Below, one piece after another: positions 1 through 8,230 of a stretch of DNA of 64,000 nt. The stretch is from Cuneatibacter caecimuris. Lineage in GTDB: Bacteria > Bacillota > Clostridia > Lachnospirales > Lachnospiraceae. The stretch lies in assembly GCF_004216775.1 (NCBI RefSeq), contig NZ_SGXF01000004.1, positions 186,001 to 250,000 of the forward strand, given 5' to 3'. The notes under the pieces were generated by a model that saw only the letters and a list, made by a program, of their open reading frames with translations, was not told where the DNA came from and searched no databases. Within the stretch, counting starts at the first letter, position 1; every line of letters begins with the position of its first letter. Position numbers and translations under genes: made by a program.

Positions 1-93
1 GTCTCCCCGGAAGAGAAGAAAAGGGAGGAATCTGGTGAGCATTGTTCCCAAGATGACCATCAAGACGGTGGTAATCTGCTGGAAAATAGTCAT
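1..93 (-). CDS. azlD: AzlD-like branched-chain amino acid transport subunit (partial)
   Basis: Only the first 31 codons are inside the window; the rest lies beyond base 1. The translation begins MTIFQQITTVLMVILGTM and continues with TRFLPFLLF, the conserved start of the AzlD family. AzlD is the small membrane partner of AzlC in an exporter of branched-chain amino acids or their analogues. Its ATG overlaps the azlC TGA as ATGA, so the two are translationally coupled. The call rests on the N-terminal motif and on position after azlC. Confidence 0.82.
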   Translation of the reverse strand, partial: MTIFQQITTVLMVILGTMLTRFLPFLLFRGD

Positions 94-800
94 GCCGGTT
101 CACCGCCTTTCTCCAGAGGCTTTCTCAGAAGGGTGAGCACGCCCAGCACAGCCAGCATGGATGGGATCATGAAACGGTCTGCTCCAAAAGCGATCAGACA
201 CAGCAGGGAAAGGCCAAGTCCCAGCAGCGCGCTGGAATGATTTTTTTCTTTCAGCCACTGTTCCAGAAAAATGACGACGAACATGGCGGTCATTACAAAA
301 TCCAGCCCTTTTGTATTAAAAGTAAGCAGGGATCCGAAAATGCCGCCCAGGGTTGAGCCTGAGAACCAGTAAAGATGGTTGAGCAGGGTCACAAAAAACA
401 TGAACCAGCCCTTGTCCACGTCTTCAGGAATATCCGCTGTATAATTAATGGAAAAACTCTCGTCACACATGCCGAAGATCAGGTAGGGCTTTTTCCACCC
501 GCAGCTCCGAAACTTGTCCAGCATGGAAATGCCGTAAAAAAGGTGGCGGGCATTGATCATCAGCGTCATGGCGAGGGCCTGGACAGGGTTAAAGGCGCTC
601 ATCAGCAGATTGACGGTGACAAATTCAATAGAACCGGCAAAAATAGTCAGACTCATCAGCATCGGATACCAGAAGCTAAAACCAGAGGCTCGCATGTAAA
701 TACCATAGGTCAGCCCCAGAAACCAGAATCCGGCGAAAATGGGAATTGTATGGGGGAACGCGGCCTTCAGGGCTTTTAACGGGGCGGCTGTTTTTTTCAT
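90..800 (-). CDS. azlC: AzlC family branched-chain amino acid exporter subunit
   Basis: A polytopic membrane protein of 236 residues with family landmarks: PIFAGFWFLGLTYG near the N-terminus, FAGSIEFV, and the INARHLFYG segment. AzlC with AzlD forms an exporter of branched-chain amino acids or toxic analogues at the cytoplasmic membrane. An upstream in-frame ATG exists at 873-875, but it lies inside the preceding merR gene. The ATG at 798-800 has a GGAG-type ribosome site at good spacing and fits the family N-terminus, so it is preferred. The gene sits 22 bases after the MerR regulator and overlaps azlD, suggesting a merR-azlC-azlD operon. Confidence 0.9.
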   Translation of the reverse strand: MKKTAAPLKALKAAFPHTIPIFAGFWFLGLTYGIYMRASGFSFWYPMLMSLTIFAGSIEFVTVNLLMSAFNPVQALAMTLMINARHLFYGISMLDKFRSCGWKKPYLIFGMCDESFSINYTADIPEDVDKGWFMFFVTLLNHLYWFSGSTLGGIFGSLLTFNTKGLDFVMTAMFVVIFLEQWLKEKNHSSALLGLGLSLLCLIAFGADRFMIPSMLAVLGVLTLLRKPLEKGGEPA

Positions 801-822
801 CGGAACATTTCTCTCCTGCGGA

Positions 823-1644
823 TTATAGATCAATATCTTCAGTCCATTTAATAAGGATTTCTGTAATATATTCATCCATGTTGGAACTCAGGGTTTCATT
901 CAGGCCCCGCTCATAAGAGTAGCCTTCAAATCGGATATGGTGCTCCTGTGCATACTCCAGCAGGTGCCTGTACGCGCCGGGCAGCTGGGTCCAGTCTCCT
1001 TTAACGGCAATGCGCAGATAATTTCCGGCCGGGCGTTTAAAAAGATTTTTCTGTACTGCGGAACTGGGTTTCATATAAAAACGGTCATAATCGTTGAACC
1101 GTCCGTCCATAATTTTCTCAGCAGAAATCATGATTCCATAATCATGATTAAACAGCCGGTAACGCCGTTCCCTGTTCAGTAGCTCTCCCATGGCGAGGAA
1201 ATAGTTTTCGTCTTCTGTCCCCACGATTTTATTGCTCAGCAAAAAATATTCCTCTTCACAGAATATTGTCTCTATCTTTCCCAGAGGGAGGTCTTTTGAC
1301 AGAGCAGACAGCTTTTGACGGGCCTCCAGCAGCTTTTTCATGCTTCTTAAATGCTGAATCTTTCCGTCTATATCTTTAATTTTATCTTTTAATATATCAT
1401 TCACTGTCCCTGCGCTGCAATGAATTGCTGCCTGGGTTTCTTCAATGGACATGCCCAGCTCCCGGAAGGCCAGAATCAGTTCCAGGTCGGCCATCTGATC
1501 CATGGTATAGTAACGGTAGCCGTTTTCTCCTTTGAGCTTTGGGGAAAACAGACCGATTTCATCATAATAGTGAAGTGTCCGTTTATTGATATCGTGCAGC
1601 CTAGCCATTTGGCCGACAGTTAGTCTGTGTTTCTGAAGTTCCAT
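823..1644 (-). CDS. MerR family transcriptional regulator with GyrI-like effector domain
   Basis: 273 residues. The N-terminal winged helix-turn-helix (about 7-75) reads LTVGQMARLHDINKRTLHYY with the YYDEIGLFSP wing typical of MerR proteins. A coiled-coil dimerisation helix follows (about 85-120). The C-terminal 150 residues resemble the GyrI/BmrR-type ligand-binding fold, including a PAGNYLRIAVKGDW strand, so a small cationic or amphipathic effector is plausible. It is the first gene of the azlCD operon and probably controls it. A dyad downstream of its promoter suggests autoregulation. The ligand cannot be deduced. Confidence 0.85.
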   Translation of the reverse strand: MELQKHRLTVGQMARLHDINKRTLHYYDEIGLFSPKLKGENGYRYYTMDQMADLELILAFRELGMSIEETQAAIHCSAGTVNDILKDKIKDIDGKIQHLRSMKKLLEARQKLSALSKDLPLGKIETIFCEEEYFLLSNKIVGTEDENYFLAMGELLNRERRYRLFNHDYGIMISAEKIMDGRFNDYDRFYMKPSSAVQKNLFKRPAGNYLRIAVKGDWTQLPGAYRHLLEYAQEHHIRFEGYSYERGLNETLSSNMDEYITEILIKWTEDIDL

Positions 1645-1677
1645 GAAGCGTCTCCGTGGGATTATTATATAGATAGA

Positions 1678-1726
1678 TTACAGTTAATGTAGAGTTTATG
1701 ATACATATATTTCTAAGAAAAGTCAA
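1678..1726 (-). promoter_or_regulatory. merR-azlCD promoter with MerR-type dyad
   Basis: On the minus strand TTGACT (1721-1726) and TATCAT (1698-1703) are separated by 17 bp, a good sigma-A promoter. Just downstream, 1678-1693 holds a dyad with TACA/TGTA arms around TTAA, like known MerR-family operators. A related sequence, ATTACAGTAAATGCAA, occurs at 1762-1777. Position over the start site suggests repression by its own product; that part is inference. Confidence 0.55.
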
Positions 1727-1904
1727 GAAATGTTTGCATCGTAAAAGCATAACTTATATTTATTACAGTAAATGCAAGATGGAGAGGCGCAGTAGGAACC
1801 GGGGAAGAAGTTCCAGACGGGCAGTAAGATTATGCAAAATAAATTAACATCCGCATACTGCCTGGCGGGTAATCGGCAGCATGCAGATGTTTCATCACAA
1901 ATGC

Positions 1905-3245
1905 TTATAAATTTTCTTCCCCATCAAATAAGACATGCTGCCTGGCCGGCTGTTCCGGGGCGTCCTGAATTTCAGGAAGAGGTTCGCCTGCCTCCCTCAT
2001 TCTGCGCAGCAGACGTTTCTTCATCCTGTCTGCTACCGGCCGCAAGGGAGCCATCCCGATCAGATTATCCAGCTCATAGGGATCGTTTTCCAGGTCATAA
2101 AGGGCAGTTTCAACATACAGCCCGGCGCCTGAATCCTGGATGGGGTCCGTTCCCGGAGCTTCCACCGCGTATTTCCAGCGGTGGGTGCGCACGGTCCTGC
2201 CGGTCTGGCTCTCGCTGATCTGGGCAAAAACGTCATCCGGCCAGTCACAGGCGGTCCGGTTCACCAGAGGGAGGATGGAACGCCCCTGCATATCCCCGGG
2301 CACAGGAATGCCGCAGGCGTCCAGCAGGGTGGGGGCCACATCGATCAGGCTGACCAGCTGCTGCAGGCAGCCTCCTCCTGAAAACGGGCCGCCGGTGAAA
2401 GCCATGGGAATGCGGATGGAGCTGTCATGACAGGACCTTTTGTACTCCGCGTTTCTGGTTTTGAAATGGCAGCCATGGTCTGTGGTAAAAAGTACGATGG
2501 TATTTTCGGTTAGATGCAGGCTTTTCAAAACATCCTGAATTCTGCCGAGACATTCATCCAGCCGTTTTACCATTCCATAATATCCGGGGAGGTGCTGTCG
2601 GGAAGTGCCTGTGAGTGCGCCCAGATCCGGCGGAATATAAGGGTTTGTAACAGGAGATGCGGAATCCGGACCGGGAAAGCTGTCATTGGAATTCTGGAAA
2701 TGGGGTTCCAAAAAGGACAGAAACAGGAAAAAAGGATTTTCATGTTTTTTTCCGATATAACGGACGGCTGCATCAGTCAGGGCGTCTACACGGTATCCGG
2801 GCAGTTTCACCGGTGTGTCATTATGATCGTATACCACGGTATCATATGGCCTGGAGGTGTGTTCCAGGGATCCGGCTCCAAGCCAGTACCGGTATTCCCC
2901 ACGCTGGTCTTCCGGCACCGCTCCCCGGGTATCCCCCAGATGCCATTTGCCGATATAGGCGGTATCATAGCCTGCTTCATTGAAATAATGGGCCATGGTT
3001 TTGTGCTCTTTGGGAAGAACCAGTCCATTGTGATGCATATGGATTGCAGCCGCATATTTTCCGGTCTGGAGGGCAGCCCGCGCGGGCCCGCAGACTGGCT
3101 GCGGCGTAAACGCATATTTCGCCCAGGTCCCCTCCTGTGCCATGCGGTCAAAGTTGGGGGTGAGGCCGCAGGGATTTCCGCCGGCCCCGGTGGTATCCCA
3201 GCGTTGCTGGTCCGTAAAAAATACAATAACATTTGGTTGCTTCAT
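1905..3245 (-). CDS. Type I sulfatase (Cys-type, formylglycine-dependent)
   Basis: 446 residues. Type I sulfatases hydrolyse sulfate esters, here probably of glycans, with an active-site formylglycine. The N-terminus NVIVFFTDQQR holds the metal-binding Asp pair region, and CGPAR (C52 to R56) matches the C-x-P/A-x-R maturation motif whose Cys is oxidised. YIGKWHLG and FTTDHG are further metal and substrate motifs. No signal peptide is seen, so it is likely cytoplasmic. An earlier in-frame ATG would place AGGAGG inside the gene, so the ATG at 3243-3245 just after it was chosen. The required anaerobic activase is encoded at 47.1-48.2 kb. The substrate is unknown. Confidence 0.93.
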   Translation of the reverse strand: MKQPNVIVFFTDQQRWDTTGAGGNPCGLTPNFDRMAQEGTWAKYAFTPQPVCGPARAALQTGKYAAAIHMHHNGLVLPKEHKTMAHYFNEAGYDTAYIGKWHLGDTRGAVPEDQRGEYRYWLGAGSLEHTSRPYDTVVYDHNDTPVKLPGYRVDALTDAAVRYIGKKHENPFFLFLSFLEPHFQNSNDSFPGPDSASPVTNPYIPPDLGALTGTSRQHLPGYYGMVKRLDECLGRIQDVLKSLHLTENTIVLFTTDHGCHFKTRNAEYKRSCHDSSIRIPMAFTGGPFSGGGCLQQLVSLIDVAPTLLDACGIPVPGDMQGRSILPLVNRTACDWPDDVFAQISESQTGRTVRTHRWKYAVEAPGTDPIQDSGAGLYVETALYDLENDPYELDNLIGMAPLRPVADRMKKRLLRRMREAGEPLPEIQDAPEQPARQHVLFDGEENL

Positions 3246-3434
3246 ACTGTACCTCCTCATTTCACTCAATTATAGCGTATTTCCTGAAACAGAAAAAGGC
3301 GCAGGGTTTGGGGAAAAACCAAAAAAATGTGGATGGCGGGGTTATGTTTCCGGGGTATGATTCATATATTGAGTGAGAGGATGATTTTGTCCGGGCAGGC
3401 CGCATGGCGGCATGGCCCGCAAGCGGAGGTGCGT

Positions 3435-4994
3435 ATGGAGTTACAGAAAAGCAATATACATATGAACAGGCTGAAGGGAAAAGTGACCAGCCAGCTCACG
3501 CTGGATGAGGATTTCAACCTGCCGGAAATGAAGCCGGATCTGGCGAGGATCATCATGCAGCAGGCAGAGATTCAGCTGGAGGCGTCTAAACCTATGGAAG
3601 ATAAGGCGGCGGTGAAGGGGAAACTGGTTTTTTCTCTGCTCTATTCCCCGGAGGAGGGAGAAATCCCGGAACAATTTGCCGGAGCGGTTCCATTTGAAGA
3701 GACGCTGAATTTTGACGGATTGGAACTGCAGGATCATCTGCAGGTAAAATGGGATATTGAGGACCTGACCCTGACTGCGGTGAATTCCAGAAAACTGCGG
3801 GCAAATGCTATCGTTACGCTGGAAGTGAACGCTGACCGGCTTTATGACGAAGTCGCCGCTCAGGAAGTGACAGACGCGGGAGAACTGCAGACCCTGACAA
3901 AGCGTCTGGAGGTTCTGCAGATGGAAGTGCAGAAGAGGGACTCTTTCCGGGTAAAAGAAGAAATTGAACTGACCAGCAATAACCCTAATATCCGCCAGAT
4001 TCTATGGAACAGCCTGGAACTGCGCAATGTGGAATGCAAGCCTGAGGACGAGAAGCTTACGCTGCGGGGAGAACTGGTACTGTTTGCGATATACAGCGGG
4101 GAAGAGGACCATATTCCGCTGCAGTGGATGGAAAAATCAATTTTAATTTCCGGAGAAGTGGAATGCCCCGGCTGCCGGAGCGGCATGGTCTCATCCACCC
4201 GCATCAGCCTGGGACATAAAGAGATTGAAGCCAGACCGGATTATGATGGAGAAAACCGCGTGATCAGCGTGGACGCAGTTCTGGATCTGGATATACGCCT
4301 GTTCGAGGAAGGCTGGGTTCAGCTTCTCTGCGACTTGTATCAGCCAGGAAAAAAAGCTGTTCCGAAAATGAAAGAAGCATATTTCCGCAGCCTTCTGGTA
4401 AAAAATGGGGCAAAATGTAAAGTGGTGGATCAGATGAAAGCTGCCGGAGAAGATAAAATTCTTCAAATCTGCCACAGCAGCGGGTCCGTAAAAATTGATT
4501 CAGCAGAGCTGGTGGAAGACGGGCTGAAGGTAGAGGGAGCCCTGGTGCTTCAAATACTATATATGTCCGATGATGATAAAGAACCCCTCCGATCTCTGGA
4601 AGGCGCAGTACCCTTTTCTGATGTGGTGGAGGCCAGAGGGATCGGCCCGGACTGCCTGTGGGAGATGAATCCTGTGATCGAACAGCTGACAACCGTCATG
4701 CTGGGGAATGATGAAATAGAAGTAAAAGCCTCGCTGAATCTGGATACACTGGTACAGAGAAATTGTAAGGAAAATGTGGTAACAGACGTGGAATTTCAGC
4801 CGATGACACCGGAAGAGCTGGAACAGACTCCGGGAATTATCGGGTATATTGTCCGGCCTGAAGACTCCCTGTGGACTGTGGCTAAGCGCTTCTCCACCAC
4901 AAAAGAAATTGTACTGCAGACCAATGGGCTGGCGACAGATGCGCTGAAGCCGGGGCAAAGACTGCTTTTGGTAAAGCAGGGGGAAGAACTGTAG
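3435..4994 (+). CDS. sipL: SipL-like spore coat morphogenesis protein (DUF3794 + LysM)
   Basis: About 519 residues. The body consists of repeated DUF3794/SPOCS-type beta domains, for example DEDFNLPEMKPDLARIIMQQ near the start and two diverged copies after it. The last ~50 residues (about 469-517) form a LysM domain, YIVRPEDSLWTVAKRF to LKPGQRLLLV. This architecture matches SipL, which in Clostridioides difficile binds SpoIVA through LysM to attach the coat to the forespore. The ATG at 3435 follows GGAGG and gives the family N-terminus; longer in-frame versions add an unconserved leader. It is divergent from the sulfatase and monocistronic by position. Confidence 0.85.
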   Translation: MELQKSNIHMNRLKGKVTSQLTLDEDFNLPEMKPDLARIIMQQAEIQLEASKPMEDKAAVKGKLVFSLLYSPEEGEIPEQFAGAVPFEETLNFDGLELQDHLQVKWDIEDLTLTAVNSRKLRANAIVTLEVNADRLYDEVAAQEVTDAGELQTLTKRLEVLQMEVQKRDSFRVKEEIELTSNNPNIRQILWNSLELRNVECKPEDEKLTLRGELVLFAIYSGEEDHIPLQWMEKSILISGEVECPGCRSGMVSSTRISLGHKEIEARPDYDGENRVISVDAVLDLDIRLFEEGWVQLLCDLYQPGKKAVPKMKEAYFRSLLVKNGAKCKVVDQMKAAGEDKILQICHSSGSVKIDSAELVEDGLKVEGALVLQILYMSDDDKEPLRSLEGAVPFSDVVEARGIGPDCLWEMNPVIEQLTTVMLGNDEIEVKASLNLDTLVQRNCKENVVTDVEFQPMTPEELEQTPGIIGYIVRPEDSLWTVAKRFSTTKEIVLQTNGLATDALKPGQRLLLVKQGEEL

Positions 4995-5013
4995 TCCTGT
5001 TTTATCCGCCGTT

Positions 5014-5811
5014 CTATGATTTTCTGAGAAACCCTGCGCCGCGGTATTTCCTGGGGGTGGTATGATAGATTTTTCTGAAATTCCGGTAAAAACTTCTGTC
5101 TCCGGAAAAGCCGCAGGAGAGGGCGATGCTTTCCACCGTGTCGTCTGTGGTGAGCAGCAGCTGCGCGGCCAGATCCATGCGCAGCGCATTCAGATAATCC
5201 GGAAAAGAACTGCCGACTTTCTGGTTAAATAATCTGGAGACATAACACCGGTTCAGCCCCAATGCTTTCCCTATACTGGAAATTGTAATCGGTTCACGAA
5301 AATGTGCGGAAGAATAAGACAGTATTTTTTGAATATTGGTTTCTGCCATGCAGGAGGGAGTGTCCGTGACAGGAACAGACTCCAGGACATGGCCTAACAT
5401 CAGAATGTGGTAACCGATTACAGCCGCAGGGTGTTCCTGCCCGGCTCCCAACTGCAGCAGTTTTTCCATGCAGTATGGGATATCCGGGTGCACCTGTGCG
5501 GCTTTTATAAATGGTTTTTGGCTGCGGCAGGTCCTGAGATTTCCAAAAGGGTGGGACACCAGGGACTGATCAAAAACTGTCATCAGGACATCGCTGCCCG
5601 GCATCTGACGGTAACTGTGTACGGTATTTGGAAAAATAACCGCGCAGTCCCTTTCTTCCAGGCAAAAACAGAGATCCTCCTGCCGGATCTCAATGGCGCC
5701 CTGCCGGACATATACAATTTCCAGTTCTTTATGGAGATGAGAGGGGAATTCATCCGGGACAAATCGAAAGCAGCGGAACTGCCAGCTGTTGTTTTCATAA
5801 AAAGGTAACAT
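5014..5811 (-). CDS. AraC family transcriptional regulator
   Basis: 265 residues. The N-terminal half has a cupin-like sensor: SHLHKELEIVYVRQG, then VIFPNTVHSYR. The C-terminal AraC DNA-binding domain has two helix-turn-helix units; the second carries ESIALSCGFSGDRSFYRNFRKIYHTTPRKYR. Such cupin-AraC proteins in gut Firmicutes commonly activate adjacent sugar-degradation genes. It is transcribed divergently from the GH120 xylosidase 132 bp away, so it is the probable regulator of that gene, with a xylo-oligosaccharide or related sugar as possible inducer (inference). Confidence 0.9.
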   Translation of the reverse strand: MLPFYENNSWQFRCFRFVPDEFPSHLHKELEIVYVRQGAIEIRQEDLCFCLEERDCAVIFPNTVHSYRQMPGSDVLMTVFDQSLVSHPFGNLRTCRSQKPFIKAAQVHPDIPYCMEKLLQLGAGQEHPAAVIGYHILMLGHVLESVPVTDTPSCMAETNIQKILSYSSAHFREPITISSIGKALGLNRCYVSRLFNQKVGSSFPDYLNALRMDLAAQLLLTTDDTVESIALSCGFSGDRSFYRNFRKIYHTTPRKYRGAGFLRKS

Positions 5812-5860
5812 TGCATTGGCCTCACAGCAATATATGACATATTTTCAGCTTGTTTTGTCC

Positions 5861-5889
5861 TAACATTTTATCACGGATGGAATTATAAT
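5861..5889 (+). promoter_or_regulatory. Putative promoter of the GH120 gene
   Basis: A perfect -10 TATAAT lies at 5884-5889, with a poor -35 (TAACAT, 5861-5866) at 17 bp. A weak -35 fits a promoter needing an activator such as the divergent AraC protein. No AraC binding repeat was recognised. Confidence 0.45.
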
Positions 5890-5943
5890 GCAATCAGATA
5901 AGCTGTGGTACATGCCAATGTGGCAGGAAGGAGACGAAACAGG

Positions 5944-7884
5944 ATGAAGAGAATGATTCATGTTGCAGTGACTGGCTGCGATCGCGGGGAAGGGACCGAA
6001 CAGTGCCCTTACCGCACCATATCCAGGGCGGCAGAAGAGGCTATGCCCGGTGATACAGTAGTGGTTCATGAAGGTACATACAGAGAATGGGTAAAGCCGG
6101 TAAACTCAGGAACCAGCGATAACTGCCGGATTACTTATCAGGCGGCGGAAGGGGAACATGTGGTGATCAAAGGCTCCGAACCGGTGGATCAGTGGGTGAA
6201 AAAAGAGGGCTCAGTGTGGAAAACTTCGGTGCCGAACGATCTGTTTGGGGATTGGAATCCATTTGCGGAGCTGATCGCCGGAGATTGGATGATTTATCCG
6301 GAGGACAGGCCTGTGCACGCCGGGGATGTTTATCTGAATGGAAAGTCCCTTTATGAGGCTGCTTCTCTGGAAGAAGTAAAGCGGGGTGAAATGCGGACAG
6401 AAGGGTTTAATCCGCCCTGGAGGAAGAAAAAACAGGAGATTTTGCATCCTGAAGACACCGTGTACCAGTGGTACGCGGAAGTGGGAGAGACGGAAACGGT
6501 GATATATGCCAATTTTCAGAATGCAGACCCTAACCAGGAGCTGACAGAAATCAGCGTGCGTAAGTGCTGTTTTTATCCGGAGCGTGCCGGAAGAAATTAT
6601 ATCACAGTGCAGGGGTTTGAGATTGCACAGGCAGCCTGCCCCTGGGCCCCGCCCACAGCCGACCAGCCAGGACTGATCGGTGCTCATTGGAGTAAAGGCT
6701 GGATCATTGAAAACAACCACATCCATGATGCAAAATGCAGCGCGGTAAGTCTTGGAAAAGAAGAATCCACAGGTCATGAGATGTGCTACAGGACCTGGAG
6801 AAAGCCTGGATACCAGTACCAGATGGAGGCGGTGTTCCGCGCCAGACAGATCGGGTGGAGCAAAGAAACCATAGGTTCCCATATTGTGCGCAACAACATC
6901 ATCCATGACTGCGGGCAGAATGGCATTGTTGGGCATTTGGGGTGCGCTTTTTCAGAGATTTACGGAAACCATATTTATAACATTGCAGTGAAGCAGGAAT
7001 TTTTCGGATATGAAATCGCGGGCATTAAATTCCATGCCGCTGTTGACGTGCAGATCCACCACAACCGGATTCACAGCTGTTCCCTGGGCACCTGGATGGA
7101 CTGGCAGGCGCAGGGGGCGAGGATCAGCAGCAATATTTACTACGATAATGAGCGGGATCTGATGATGGAAGTGACCCACGGGCCCTATCTGGTGGACAAT
7201 AATATTTTTGCGTCGGATTATAACTTTGACAATGTAGCCCAGGGCGGAGCCTATGTCCATAATCTCTGCTGCGGCATTATGAGGCGCATTGATGTGCTGG
7301 ACCGTTCCACGCCGTATCATTTCCCCCACACTACAGAAGTAGCTGGGTGTGCGCTGGTCTATGGCGGAGACGACAGATTTTTCCAGAATATTTTTATAGG
7401 AGAGGCTCTGGACAGCGCGGAAGACGCTTCATCGGGTACGGTCAGCTATAATGGCGCGCCGGCTTCTCTGGAAGAATATGTGGAGAGGATCAAAAGCCAG
7501 AAACCGGGGGATCATGAACGCTTCAAACATGTGCCTCAGCCGGCTTATATCAACGGCAACGCTTATTTCAAAGGGGCTTTGGCATACGACAGAGAAGAAG
7601 AGAAGTATTGCTCTCAGGAAGATCCTCAGGCAGCTGTGTCAGAGGAAAACGGAGCTGGATATCTGGAAATTAATCTGCCCCAGGACTTCTTTGAGCTGCA
7701 GGCTGCGGTGCTGGATACAGCCGGATTTGAACTTCCAAGAATCACAGAGGCGCCTTTTGATGATGCAGACGGGAATTTTATCCGCCTGTCAAAGGACCTG
7801 CTGGGATATGATAGGAAAGATCAAGGCGTTCCCGGGCCTCTGGCAAACCTGAAAGCAGGGAAGAACAGAATAAGAATATGGTAA
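5944..7884 (+). CDS. GH120 family beta-xylosidase
   Basis: 646 residues from the ATG at 5944, which follows GGAAGGAG. The whole protein reads as a right-handed parallel beta-helix of family GH120, close to XylC of Thermoanaerobacterium: HVAVTGCDRGEGTEQCPYRT, GDTVVVHEGTYREWVKP, WAPPTADQPGLIG, STEVAGCALVYGGDDRF. Known catalytic residues of XylC are Asp382 and Glu405; here D386 in MDWQAQG and E409 in MEVTHGPYL keep the same 23-residue spacing. It releases xylose from the non-reducing end of xylo-oligosaccharides. There is no signal peptide, so it acts on imported oligosaccharides. No xylan transporter or xylose isomerase is seen nearby. Confidence 0.9.
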   Translation: MKRMIHVAVTGCDRGEGTEQCPYRTISRAAEEAMPGDTVVVHEGTYREWVKPVNSGTSDNCRITYQAAEGEHVVIKGSEPVDQWVKKEGSVWKTSVPNDLFGDWNPFAELIAGDWMIYPEDRPVHAGDVYLNGKSLYEAASLEEVKRGEMRTEGFNPPWRKKKQEILHPEDTVYQWYAEVGETETVIYANFQNADPNQELTEISVRKCCFYPERAGRNYITVQGFEIAQAACPWAPPTADQPGLIGAHWSKGWIIENNHIHDAKCSAVSLGKEESTGHEMCYRTWRKPGYQYQMEAVFRARQIGWSKETIGSHIVRNNIIHDCGQNGIVGHLGCAFSEIYGNHIYNIAVKQEFFGYEIAGIKFHAAVDVQIHHNRIHSCSLGTWMDWQAQGARISSNIYYDNERDLMMEVTHGPYLVDNNIFASDYNFDNVAQGGAYVHNLCCGIMRRIDVLDRSTPYHFPHTTEVAGCALVYGGDDRFFQNIFIGEALDSAEDASSGTVSYNGAPASLEEYVERIKSQKPGDHERFKHVPQPAYINGNAYFKGALAYDREEEKYCSQEDPQAAVSEENGAGYLEINLPQDFFELQAAVLDTAGFELPRITEAPFDDADGNFIRLSKDLLGYDRKDQGVPGPLANLKAGKNRIRIW

Positions 7885-7970
7885 GAACAAATAATTCTTA
7901 AATACAATGCAGTATTAATGTGTCGAATTGAGTCGAAAAATAAAAACATACATTTAAATTATTTAAAAAC

Positions 7971-7999
7971 TTGACAGATACATGAAAATATGTTAAATT
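7971..7999 (+). promoter_or_regulatory. Promoter of the lipoprotein leader transcript
   Basis: A consensus -35 TTGACA (7971-7976) and TAAATT (7994-7999) are spaced 17 bp. The predicted start near 8006 is about 225 bases before the coding start, leaving a long leader containing the 8041-8104 hairpin. The 7885-8230 gap holds only this promoter, the hairpin and a putative operator. Confidence 0.7.
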
Positions 8000-8040
8000 T
8001 ATTTTAATGAATATTTGAGACATCATAATGACTCTAGGAT

Positions 8041-8104
8041 AAGGGCATAAATAGCAATTTTTAACTGGTTATAAAAGCGGTTTTAATTGTTGGTTTATGC
8101 CCTT
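8041..8104 (+). promoter_or_regulatory. Long structured hairpin in the 5' leader
   Basis: An 11-bp perfect stem, AAGGGCATAAA (8041-8051) with TTTATGCCCTT (8094-8104), closes a 42-base loop. Inside is a second imperfect stem (about 8053-8065 with 8080-8091). A short TTTT run overlaps the end. It could be an intrinsic terminator in the leader, a terminator for GH120 read-through, or a regulatory RNA fold. No known riboswitch was recognised. Confidence 0.5.
8072..8085. promoter_or_regulatory. Putative LacI-family operator (AAGCGGTT core)
   Basis: TAAAAGCGGTTTTA is a near-palindrome around GCGG, matching in its AAGCGGTT core the two sites that flank the promoter at 26.36 kb. It lies in the apical loop of the leader hairpin, downstream of the 7971 promoter, where a bound repressor would act as a roadblock. 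This is inference from shared sequence only. Confidence 0.35.
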
Positions 8105-8230
8105 TTCTGAATTTAGAAGACGTTTTGTAATATTTCCGGCAAGGGGGGGAATAAATCTTTCCACTTAGCAGATTCCATGAACCTGATATAATGTTATGTG
8201 TAGCAATATGTGAAAGAAAATAGGAATCTG

